DNA from: Herminiimonas sp.
GTDB taxonomy: Bacteria > Pseudomonadota > Gammaproteobacteria > Burkholderiales > Burkholderiaceae
Assembly: GCA_014377155.1 (NCBI GenBank)
Contig: JACMQD010000013.1
Span: 1 to 7,894 of the forward strand
Length of the DNA: 7,894 nucleotides
Reading direction: 5' to 3'
Shown: piece by piece, positions 1-5,505 of the stretch
Layout of the letters: every line of letters begins with the position of its first letter
Position numbering within the stretch: the stretch's first letter is position 1
The notes under the pieces: generated by a model
Databases searched by the model: none
What the model was told of the DNA's origin: nothing
What the model saw: only the letters and a program-made list of their open reading frames with translations
Program-made: the position numbers and the translations under genes

Positions 1-12
1 AAGGAAACAATC

Positions 13-498
13 ATGCCGTCATTTGATGTCGTATCAGAAGCCAATATCGTCGAAGTCAAAAATGCTGTCGACCAGGCGGGCAAGGAAATCGCCACCCGTT
101 TCGATTTCAAGGGAAGCGATGCGCGCGTCGAGCAAAAGGAACGCGAGCTGACCGCCCATGCCGACTCCGATTTCCAGTTGAGCCAGGTGCGCGACGTGCT
201 GACCAACAAGCTGGTCAAGCGCAATGTCGACGTCCGCTTCCTCGATATCGGCAAGATCGAAAAAACCGGCGGCGACAAAGTCAAGCAGCTGATCAAGATC
301 AAGAACGGCATCGAGACCGAAGCTGCCAAGAAAATCGTGCGCATCCTGAAAGACAGCAAGATGAAAGTCCAGGCCAGCATCCAGGGCGACGCCGTACGTG
401 TGACGGGCGCCAAGCGCGATGACCTGCAAGCGGCGATGGCGCTGTTGCGCAAGGAAATCACCGACCTGCCACTCGAATACAACAATTTTCGCGACTAG
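13..498 (+). CDS. yajQ: YajQ-family nucleotide / cyclic-di-GMP-binding protein
   Basis: Complete 161-residue protein of the usual YajQ length. It opens with the family's [10 protein letters not shown]-terminus, has the FDFKGS motif at residues 30-35, and ends with [10 protein letters not shown] at 152-161. The family folds as two similar ferredoxin-like alpha/beta domains, here roughly residues 1-90 and 91-161. Homologues have been reported to bind cyclic di-GMP and to act with transcription factors in Xanthomonas and Pseudomonas; older reports describe nucleotide or tRNA binding. It should be a soluble cytoplasmic protein. The start is supported by an AAGGA Shine-Dalgarno at positions 1-5, seven bases before the ATG. 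Its promoter lies outside the window. The next gene begins at the base directly after the stop, so the two are probably co-transcribed. Family assignment is very secure; the exact role in this organism is not known. Confidence 0.95.
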   Translation: MPSFDVVSEANIVEVKNAVDQAGKEIATRFDFKGSDARVEQKERELTAHADSDFQLSQVRDVLTNKLVKRNVDVRFLDIGKIEKTGGDKVKQLIKIKNGIETEAAKKIVRILKDSKMKVQASIQGDAVRVTGAKRDDLQAAMALLRKEITDLPLEYNNFRD

Positions 499-1149
499 AT
501 GGGATTGGCCATTGCAATCGCTCGTCGCTGCTGCCTTGCGCTGCTAGCGTGCGGTATCGGCACCTGCATGGCAGCGGAAATCGGCGTGGTTGGTTTGTTC
601 CCTGGCAAGGCGGTACTGGTGGTCAACGGCGCTTCGCCCAAGACTTATGCAGTCGGTGCAACGATTTCGGACTCTGTCAAACTGGTGTCGGCGAATGACA
701 CATCGGCCACCATCGATTCCGGCGGCAAGCGCCAGACTATTTCGATCGGCGAGCATGTCAACAACGCCGCGCCAGGTCAAAACGCCAGCGTCACGCTTAT
801 CGCCGACAGCCGCGGCCACTTTTCCGTGCGCGGACAGATCAACGGCGGCGGCGTCGAGATGCTGGTCGACACCGGTGCCACCATGATTGCCCTTCCCGCA
901 TCGGAAGCGACCCGACTGGGGATCGACTACAAGCGTGGCGCCCGCCTTTCACTCAGCACGGCCAATGGCGTGGTGCCGGGATACATGGTGCGACTCGACA
1001 CGGTTCGCATCGGCGACATCGAATTGACCCAGGTCGACGCCGTCATTCAAGAGGTCGGACTGCCCATCATCCTGCTGGGAAATTCTTTTCTGAACCGGAC
1101 CGACATGCGGCGCGCGGGTACGCAGATGGTGCTGACCAAGCGTTTCTGA
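499..1149 (+). CDS. Exported retropepsin-like aspartic protease (TIGR02281-type, clan AA)
   Basis: A 216-residue protein with one pepsin/retropepsin half-domain. The catalytic triad is Asp124-Thr125-Gly126 within MLVDTGATMIALP, and the matching hydrophobic-hydrophobic-Gly element is ILLGNSFL at 191-198. One such domain means that an active enzyme would be a homodimer, as in retropepsins. Residues 1-25 form an export signal: Arg9-Arg10, then a hydrophobic stretch to about residue 24, with likely signal peptidase I cleavage at CMA/AE (25/26). A possible lipobox, LLAC at 15-18, leaves lipoprotein processing open. The 27-115 region is a beta-rich N-terminal domain of unknown role. The protein probably works in the periplasm; substrates are unknown. 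The ATG at 499 abuts the yajQ TAG stop and lacks a clear Shine-Dalgarno, which suggests translational coupling. A later ATG at 568 would remove the signal peptide and is less likely. Confidence 0.87.
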   Translation: MGLAIAIARRCCLALLACGIGTCMAAEIGVVGLFPGKAVLVVNGASPKTYAVGATISDSVKLVSANDTSATIDSGGKRQTISIGEHVNNAAPGQNASVTLIADSRGHFSVRGQINGGGVEMLVDTGATMIALPASEATRLGIDYKRGARLSLSTANGVVPGYMVRLDTVRIGDIELTQVDAVIQEVGLPIILLGNSFLNRTDMRRAGTQMVLTKRF

Positions 1150-1204
1150 TACAGAACGTGTGCTTGCTTCCGATAGGCGAGGTATGCGCGATAACGCACA
1201 GACC

Positions 1205-1234
1205 TTGGGGCAGCGCTTGATTATCGTCTATAGA
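1205..1234 (+). promoter_or_regulatory. Weak candidate sigma-70 promoter for the DUF2177 gene
   Basis: TTGGGG at 1205-1210 and TATAGA at 1229-1234 are separated by 18 bases and lie about 33 bases before the start codon at 1267. Only three of six bases match the -35 consensus and four of six the -10. The position is right for a promoter of the membrane protein gene, but the match could be chance. The remaining part of the 1150-1266 gap shows no clear terminator. Confidence 0.22.
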
Positions 1235-1266
1235 AATTGCGTATCCACCAACAAACCGGAAATCCC

Positions 1267-1689
1267 ATGAACAAACTTGCTTTGTATGGCGTTGCTTACG
1301 TCTCGACGGCGATCGTATTCTGTGTGATCGACTTCGTCTGGCTCGGCGTGATCATGAAAGATTTCTATAAGTCGCGCCTGGGTTCGATGATGCTGGAGCA
1401 GCCGAACATGCTCGCTGCTGGGGTGTTTTATGCGCTGTACGTGGTCGGAATCGTGGTGTTCGGCATCAAGCCGGGATTGGACGCTGATGACTGGAAAAAA
1501 TGCGCGATGCTGAGTGCCCTGTTCGGGTTCCTGGCCTATGCCACTTATGACCTGAGCAATCTGGCGACACTGAAAGGCTGGTCGCTCCAGTTGTCCATCA
1601 TCGATATGGTTTGGGGGGCAGTGGTAACCTCTATTGCTGGGTCCGCTGGCTACTTCGCCACGCGTGCCGTGGAGCGTACTGTCGCCTGA
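1267..1689 (+). CDS. DUF2177-family four-helix inner membrane protein
   Basis: A 140-residue protein that is almost wholly hydrophobic, with four predicted membrane segments at about residues 6-29, 47-68, 78-97 and 107-131. Family-like features are an early IDFVWLGV stretch at 21-28, FYKSRLG at 33-39, and the conserved YATYDLSNLATLKGW block at 91-105 between helices 3 and 4. DUF2177 has no established function, so none is assigned. Acidic and aromatic residues inside the helices (Asp22, Trp25, Asp95, Asp113, Trp116) are the obvious candidates for a functional site. The ATG at 1267 is chosen because GGAAA lies at 1258-1262; a TTG at 1237 is in frame but would add ten hydrophilic residues and lacks a ribosome site. 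The gene stands 117 nt from its upstream neighbour and converges with aroG. Confidence 0.82.
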   Translation: MNKLALYGVAYVSTAIVFCVIDFVWLGVIMKDFYKSRLGSMMLEQPNMLAAGVFYALYVVGIVVFGIKPGLDADDWKKCAMLSALFGFLAYATYDLSNLATLKGWSLQLSIIDMVWGAVVTSIAGSAGYFATRAVERTVA

Positions 1690-1715
1690 GGGCGGCGCAG
1701 GATGCTGCGCCGCCC
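1690..1715. terminator. Perfect 11-bp hairpin between convergent genes, without a U-tract
   Basis: Bases 1690-1700 and 1705-1715 are exact inverted complements around a GATG loop. The hairpin starts at the base after the DUF2177 stop and ends six bases from the aroG stop. Nine of the 11 pairs are G-C. There is no T-run after the stem on either strand, so it is not a standard intrinsic terminator. It may act as a shared 3'-end stabiliser, stop RNA polymerase in both directions with help from Rho, or protect both transcripts from exonucleases. Confidence 0.5.
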
Positions 1716-1721
1716 ATGATG

Positions 1722-2792
1722 TTACGACTCGGATTGGTCACCCAGCATCCGGCGCTGTCTTACCGCCGCCGCCAGTCCCTCCAATACACCGATGCTTTCT
1801 TCCCAGCTGATGCAACCGTCGGTCACCGATTGCCCGTAGGTCAGTTCCTTGCCCGGAACGAGGTCCTGGCGACCTGCTACCAGATGCGATTCGACCATGA
1901 CGCCGACAATGCGCCTGTCGCCCGCCGCGATCTGCTTGCCGATATCGGCGCAGACCGGGATCTGGTTTTCCGGCTTCTTGGAGCTGTTGGCATGTGACGC
2001 ATCGATCATCAGGCGCGACGCCAAGCCGCTCGTGGCGATATCACGGCACGCGACCTCGACGCTTGCAGCATCGTAATTCGGCGCTTTACCGCCACGGAGA
2101 ATGATGTGGCAGTCCTCGTTGCCATTGGTCGAGACGATGGCTGAGTGGCCGCCCTTGGTCACCGACAGGAAATGATGCGGCTGCGATGCTGCCTTGATGG
2201 CGTCGACCGCAATCTTGATGTTGCCATCCGTGCCGTTCTTGAACCCTACCGGACACGATAAGCCCGACGCCAGTTCACGGTGTACCTGGGATTCGGTCGT
2301 ACGGGCGCCGATCGCACCCCAGCTGATCAGGTCGGCGATATATTGCGGACTGATCACGTCGAGAAATTCGGTGCCCGCCGGCAGGCCCAGTTCATTGATA
2401 TCGAGCAGCAATTCGCGCGCGGCGCGCAGGCCGTCGTTGATGCGAAAACTGTTGTCCATATACGGATCGTTGATCAGGCCTTTCCAGCCCACGGTCGTGC
2501 GCGGCTTCTCGAAATACACACGCATGACGATTTCGAGGTCGGCCGACAGCCGTTCCCGCTCTGCCACCAGACGCCGGGCGTATTCCATAGCGGCCTTGGT
2601 GTCGTGGATCGAACAGGGCCCGATTACCACCAGCACACGGTCGTCCTGGCCGTGCAGGATGCGATGCAAGGCGGTACGGGCATTGGCCGCTGTGGTGGCC
2701 GCTTTGTCGGAACAGGCGAATTCGCGGATCAGGTGCGATGGCGGCGTCAATTCCTTCATTTCTCGGATACGTAGGTCATCGGTGCGCGGCAT
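1722..2792 (-). CDS. aroG: 3-deoxy-7-phosphoheptulonate (DAHP) synthase, class I (AroG/F/H family)
   Basis: Condenses phosphoenolpyruvate and erythrose 4-phosphate to DAHP, the committed first step of the shikimate pathway; cytoplasmic. The 356 residues cover the whole enterobacterial-type enzyme. The four metal ligands known from E. coli AroG are present with an offset of one: Cys60 (GPCSIHD), His267 (DASHANSS), Glu301 (VESH) and Asp325 (VTDGCISWE). The KPRTTVGWKG phosphate-binding stretch is at 96-105. Ser179 occupies the position of E. coli AroG Ser180, in the effector site, which would fit phenylalanine control, but isozyme specificity cannot be settled by eye. The ATG is preceded by GGAG (complement of 2798-2801) with a five-base spacer. 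The 5' leader carries a Phe/Tyr-rich leader frame and a terminator before this gene, so transcription attenuation is likely in addition to allosteric control. The upstream same-strand gene is tldD. Confidence 0.95.
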   Translation of the reverse strand: MPRTDDLRIREMKELTPPSHLIREFACSDKAATTAANARTALHRILHGQDDRVLVVIGPCSIHDTKAAMEYARRLVAERERLSADLEIVMRVYFEKPRTTVGWKGLINDPYMDNSFRINDGLRAARELLLDINELGLPAGTEFLDVISPQYIADLISWGAIGARTTESQVHRELASGLSCPVGFKNGTDGNIKIAVDAIKAASQPHHFLSVTKGGHSAIVSTNGNEDCHIILRGGKAPNYDAASVEVACRDIATSGLASRLMIDASHANSSKKPENQIPVCADIGKQIAAGDRRIVGVMVESHLVAGRQDLVPGKELTYGQSVTDGCISWEESIGVLEGLAAAVRQRRMLGDQSES

Positions 2793-2833
2793 GTTATCTC
2801 CAGTAAAAAAATGAATGGCAATAGTGAAAGCTG

Positions 2834-2865
2834 AAATAAAAAAACCGCCATCGCTGGCGGTTTTT
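2834..2865 (-). terminator. Intrinsic terminator in the aroG leader (attenuator hairpin)
   Basis: On the minus strand an 11-bp stem (2865-2855 pairing with 2850-2840) closes a GCGA tetraloop of the stable GNRA class. Its core is ACCGCCA/TGGCGGT, and it is followed by seven T's at 2844-2838, then A and TTT. It lies about 41 bases before the aroG start codon, so on this strand it would stop transcription before the gene. No gene on the plus strand needs a terminator here, and the plus-strand T-run is shorter (five). The placement, together with the leader frame just upstream, indicates an attenuator. Confidence 0.85.
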
Positions 2866-2899
2866 CAAGGATTCGGTCTAAGCTCTTTTATTCGTGCGC

Positions 2900-2971
2900 T
2901 TACCGCTTCTCCACCGCCGTTGGGCTGGAATAGCTAAAGTAAAAATAAAAGTGAAAGTGGGCAAACGACAT
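2900..2971 (-). CDS. Phe/Tyr-rich leader peptide of the aroG attenuator
   Basis: A 23-codon frame, ATG at 2971-2969 to TAA at 2902-2900. It begins M-S-F-A-H-F-H-F-Y-F-Y-F-S-Y, so codons 3-14 contain five Phe (all TTT) and three Tyr (TAT, TAC, TAT); codons 15-23 are ordinary. The terminator stem begins 34 bases after the stop. This resembles the pheA and pheST leader peptides of enterobacteria in size, residue bias and place. A ribosome stalled for charged tRNA-Phe or tRNA-Tyr would let aroG be transcribed; one that reaches the stop would allow termination. The weak point is translation initiation: only a poor AAGA lies nine bases before the ATG, although a six-codon frame with a better ribosome site ends 11 bases upstream. 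The frame is read directly; expression and function are inferred. Confidence 0.78.
   Translation of the reverse strand: MSFAHFHFYFYFSYSSPTAVEKR
2910..2929 (-). promoter_or_regulatory. Protector / antiterminator segment of the aroG attenuator
   Basis: On the minus strand TCCAGCC (2929-2923) can fold onto GGC-GG-TGGA (2918-2910) across a CAAC loop: seven pairs with a two-base bulge. The same GGCGGT (2918-2913) is identical to part of the 3' arm of the terminator and is complementary to ACCGCC (2861-2856) in its 5' arm, so it can form a competing six-pair GC-rich helix. The protector hairpin begins immediately after the last Tyr codon (2932-2930), where a stalled ribosome would open it. This is the 1:2 / 2:3 / 3:4 arrangement of classical attenuators. 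The pairings were found by eye, without energy calculation. Confidence 0.5.
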
Positions 2972-3027
2972 GGTCAATAGTCTTAAAAAATCAGGTTGTG
3001 CATCACGTTTCCAACGATAGTGCAGCA

Positions 3028-3033
3028 ATTACA
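3028..3033 (-). promoter_or_regulatory. Candidate -10 element for the aroG leader transcript
   Basis: The minus strand reads TGTAAT at 3033-3028, five of six matches to TATAAT, in an AT-rich stretch. It would start RNA near 3021, about 50 bases before the leader ATG. The best -35-like hexamer, TTGCCG at 3059-3054, is 20 bases away, longer than usual. An alternative TTGCCA at 3045-3040 has only a poor -10 partner. Some promoter is expected between tldD and the leader, but this one is weakly supported. The rest of 2972-3155 contains only the hairpin at 3114-3131 and a six-codon frame at 2983-3003. Confidence 0.3.
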
Positions 3034-3113
3034 GATTTTTGGCAACCCAAATACGGCAAAATATGCGATCGGCGACGAAAAATTGCGCCGAGCTTGACGA
3101 TCGACCACAAACC

Positions 3114-3131
3114 CGGCTGATGCAGCAGCCG
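3114..3131 (-). terminator. Possible weak terminator after tldD
   Basis: A six-pair stem CGGCTG/CAGCCG with a six-base loop lies about 25 bases beyond the tldD stop on the minus strand and is followed by GGTTTGT rather than a clean T-run. It may stop part of the yhdP-nitrilase-tldD transcript. Read-through would carry RNA polymerase into the aroG leader. Confidence 0.28.
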
Positions 3132-3155
3132 TATTTCATCGCCGACCTAATGTCC

Positions 3156-4616
3156 CTAGGCCGTGCCTCCTACCGTCACGCCATCAATGCGCAAGGTAGG
3201 CTGGCCGACGCCGACCGGCACGCTCTGCCCTTCTTTGCCGCACACGCCCACACCGGAATCAAGCTTCATGTCGTTGCCGATCATCGAGACCCGGTTAAGC
3301 ACGTCAGGGCCATTGCCGATCAGCGTCGCACCTTTGACGGCATGGGTGACCTTGCCGTTTTCGATCATGTACGCTTCGCTGGCCGAAAAGACGAACTTGC
3401 CGTTGGTGATGTCCACCTGACCACCGCCGAAGTTGACGGCATACAGGCCGTTCTTGACCGAAGCGAGGATTTCCGCCGGGTCCTTGTCGCCACCGAGCAT
3501 GTAGGTGTTGGTCATGCGCGGCATCGGCAGATGGGCGAAAGACTCACGGCGGGCGTTGCCGGTGACCGGCATCTTCATCAGGCGTGCATTCATGGTGTCC
3601 TGTATGTAGCCCTTCAGGATGCCATCCTCGATCAGCGTGGTGCACTGGGTCGGGTTGCCTTCGTCGTCGATATTGAGCGAGCCGCGGCGGTCGGCAATCG
3701 TGCCGTCATCGACCACCGTTACACCTTTTGCGGCGACGCGTTCGCCGATGCGGCCGGAAAAGGTGCTCGATCCCTTGCGGTTGAAATCGCCTTCGAGGCC
3801 ATGGCCGATGGCTTCGTGCAGCAGGATGCCGGGCCAGCCAGGGCCGAGCACGACCGTCATCGGACCGGCTGGCGCGGGGCGCGCGTCGAGGTTGACCAGC
3901 GCCGAGCCGACCGCTTCGGCAGCGTATTTTTCCAGCAGCTCATCGCTAAAGTAGTCATAGCTGTAGCGCCCGCCTCCGCCGGCCGAACCCATTTCGCGGC
4001 GTCCGTTCTGTTCGGCGATGACCGTAATCGAAACACGCACCAGCGGCCGGATGTCGGCAGCGATCACGCCATCGCTGCGCACGACAAGCACTACGTCATA
4101 TTCGCCTGCCAAACCCGCCATAACCTGCACGACCCGCGGGTCTTTGGCGCGGGCGATTTTTTCGATGCGCTCGAGCAGCTTGACCTTTTCGGTGGCATCC
4201 ATCGACGACAGTGGATCGTGCGGCAGATACAGCGAACGGCCGCCCGAGACCTTCACATCGGACGCGACCTTGATCTTGCCGGCGCCCAAGCGCGCGATGG
4301 TGCGGGTGGCGGCCGCAGCTTCCAGCAAGGCGCGTTCGGAAATTTCATCGGAATACGAAAACGCCGTCTTGTCGCCAGAGATGGCACGCACGCCGACGCC
4401 CTGGTCGATGGAAAAACTGCCGGTCTTGACGATGCCTTCCTCCAGGCTCCAGCCCTCGCTTTTGGTGAATTGGAAATACAGGTCCGCGTAGTCGACCTTG
4501 TGGGTGAACATCGTGCCGAGCGCCTTGAGCACTTTGGCTTCATCGAGGCCGAATGGCGTGAGCAGGATGTCACGGGCGACTGCGAGTGTCTTGAAATTCG
4601 GTTCAAATGGGATCAT
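3156..4616 (-). CDS. tldD: TldD metalloprotease subunit
   Basis: A 486-residue protein that matches TldD over its length (E. coli TldD is about 481). TldD pairs with TldE/PmbA to form a zinc protease that degrades unfolded peptides, including CcdA antitoxin, and trims modified peptides such as microcin B17; cytoplasmic. Seen here: the HExxxH motif His267-Glu268-Ala-Ile-Gly-His271 in [16 protein letters not shown], the [12 protein letters not shown] block at 363-374, [17 protein letters not shown] at 395-411, and [10 protein letters not shown] with Cys459, the third metal ligand in this family. The C-terminus TVGGTA is typical. No PmbA gene is in the window, so the partner must be elsewhere. 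The ATG at 4616 gives the expected N-terminus but has no clear Shine-Dalgarno. It follows the nitrilase gene by 77 bases on the same strand, in a probable operon. Confidence 0.95.
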   Translation of the reverse strand: MIPFEPNFKTLAVARDILLTPFGLDEAKVLKALGTMFTHKVDYADLYFQFTKSEGWSLEEGIVKTGSFSIDQGVGVRAISGDKTAFSYSDEISERALLEAAAATRTIARLGAGKIKVASDVKVSGGRSLYLPHDPLSSMDATEKVKLLERIEKIARAKDPRVVQVMAGLAGEYDVVLVVRSDGVIAADIRPLVRVSITVIAEQNGRREMGSAGGGGRYSYDYFSDELLEKYAAEAVGSALVNLDARPAPAGPMTVVLGPGWPGILLHEAIGHGLEGDFNRKGSSTFSGRIGERVAAKGVTVVDDGTIADRRGSLNIDDEGNPTQCTTLIEDGILKGYIQDTMNARLMKMPVTGNARRESFAHLPMPRMTNTYMLGGDKDPAEILASVKNGLYAVNFGGGQVDITNGKFVFSASEAYMIENGKVTHAVKGATLIGNGPDVLNRVSMIGNDMKLDSGVGVCGKEGQSVPVGVGQPTLRIDGVTVGGTA

Positions 4617-4693
4617 GTTAGTTGCCGTCTGCGAAACAAGTCGCTGCTATGGATGAAATTCGGGAGTACCTGATTGTAGAGCATCTTGCGAAA

Positions 4694-5503
4694 TCAGAGC
4701 TTTCGGTGCGTCAGCGCCGGCAGATTTTTCCGTACCGTCAACAGATGGTGGGGATCGATGTCGCCGACTGCAAGCCCTTCGCCTTCGGGGCACACCGCCT
4801 TGATCTCGCCCCAGGCATCGATGAGCATGCTGTGGCCCCAAGTACGTCGACCGTTCTGATGGGTCCCACCCTGTGCCGCGGCCAGCACGTAGCACTGGTT
4901 TTCGATCGCCCGCGCCCGCAACAGGACTTCCCAATGGGCGCGCCCGGTCGTATAGGTGAATGCCGCCGGTACCACGACCAGGCTGACCTCGCCCATCGCC
5001 CGGTACAACTCGGGAAAACGCAGATCGTAACAGACCGATAGCCCGACCCGACCAAACGGCGCATCGAACGACGTTACCTGCGTGCCAGCCATTATGGTGC
5101 GCGCTTCGTCATATGCTTCGGCCGCGCCGGTAAAACTGAACAAGTGGATCTTGTCATAACGGCTGACGCACTTGCCATTGGGATCGAATACCAGGGTGGT
5201 ATTGCGTACCTTGCCGCTGTCGCCGGACGCCATCGGCAAAGTACCACCAACTAGCCAGACCCCGTGCCGCTGAGCGCAGGCGGCCATGAAGTCCTGGATT
5301 GGCCCGCTGCCGTCGGTTTCAGCCAACGCCAGCTTGTCGACTTCGTGCATGCCCATGACCGACCAGTACTCCGGCAGCAGTACAAGCTGCACGCCCTCGC
5401 CCGCCGCCTGGCCAATCAGACGCTGCGCCGTGGCCATATTTTCCTCGACAACCGGTGTCGACACCATTTGTACTGCGGCGATCTTGTCGATCCTGTCGTT
5501 CAT
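4694..5503 (-). CDS. Carbon-nitrogen hydrolase, Nit1-like (likely deaminated glutathione amidase)
   Basis: A 269-residue nitrilase-superfamily enzyme with the complete Glu-Lys-Cys triad: Glu45 (LLPEYW), Lys118 (RYDKIHLF) and Cys158 (VCYDLRFPELYR). The stretch AAFTYTTGRAHWEVLLRARAIENQCYV at 180-206 is characteristic of the Nit1/YbeM branch, which hydrolyses deaminated glutathione made by side reactions of transaminases, a metabolite-repair role. Another omega-amidase-like amide substrate is possible. The protein is cytoplasmic and has no signal peptide. The ATG at 5503-5501 is chosen because it begins MNDRIDKIAAVQM, the normal family start, only two bases after the yhdP stop. An in-frame ATG at 5605 would add 34 unconserved residues inside yhdP. 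No Shine-Dalgarno is obvious, so translation is probably coupled to yhdP. tldD follows. Confidence 0.92.
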   Translation of the reverse strand: MNDRIDKIAAVQMVSTPVVEENMATAQRLIGQAAGEGVQLVLLPEYWSVMGMHEVDKLALAETDGSGPIQDFMAACAQRHGVWLVGGTLPMASGDSGKVRNTTLVFDPNGKCVSRYDKIHLFSFTGAAEAYDEARTIMAGTQVTSFDAPFGRVGLSVCYDLRFPELYRAMGEVSLVVVPAAFTYTTGRAHWEVLLRARAIENQCYVLAAAQGGTHQNGRRTWGHSMLIDAWGEIKAVCPEGEGLAVGDIDPHHLLTVRKNLPALTHRKL

Positions 5504-5505
5504 GG

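Noticed and set aside
1237..1266. TTG start extending the DUF2177 protein by ten residues
   Set aside because: The ATG at 1267 has a GGAAA ribosome site at normal distance and gives the usual short N-terminus before the first membrane helix; the extension is hydrophilic and overlaps the promoter-like region.
2194..2814. Plus-strand frame opposite aroG
   Set aside because: It is a shadow of aroG on the other strand; composition is Ser/Arg-rich with no domain.
2840..2865. The aroG-leader hairpin read as a plus-strand terminator
   Set aside because: No plus-strand gene ends near it, its plus-strand T-run is only five bases, and the minus-strand T-run and leader frame give a better explanation.
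2972..3070. TyrR-type operator upstream of aroG
   Set aside because: I looked for the TGTAAA-N6-TTTACA pattern and found no paired half-sites; only an isolated TGTAAT that is better read as a possible -10 element.
3062..3094. Inverted repeat TCGGCG / CGCCGA near 3069-3095 as a terminator or operator
   Set aside because: Only six pairs around an 11-base loop, and no T-run in the place needed after tldD; such repeats are expected by chance in this composition.
3039..4673. A 544-codon open frame on the plus strand opposite tldD
   Set aside because: It is antisense to a complete, motif-rich tldD and has no recognisable family features. Long antisense frames are common opposite GC-rich genes.
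4673..4678. TACAAT (minus strand) as a promoter for tldD
   Set aside because: It matches the -10 consensus in five of six bases, but no -35-like hexamer occurs 16-18 bases upstream, and tldD fits an operon.
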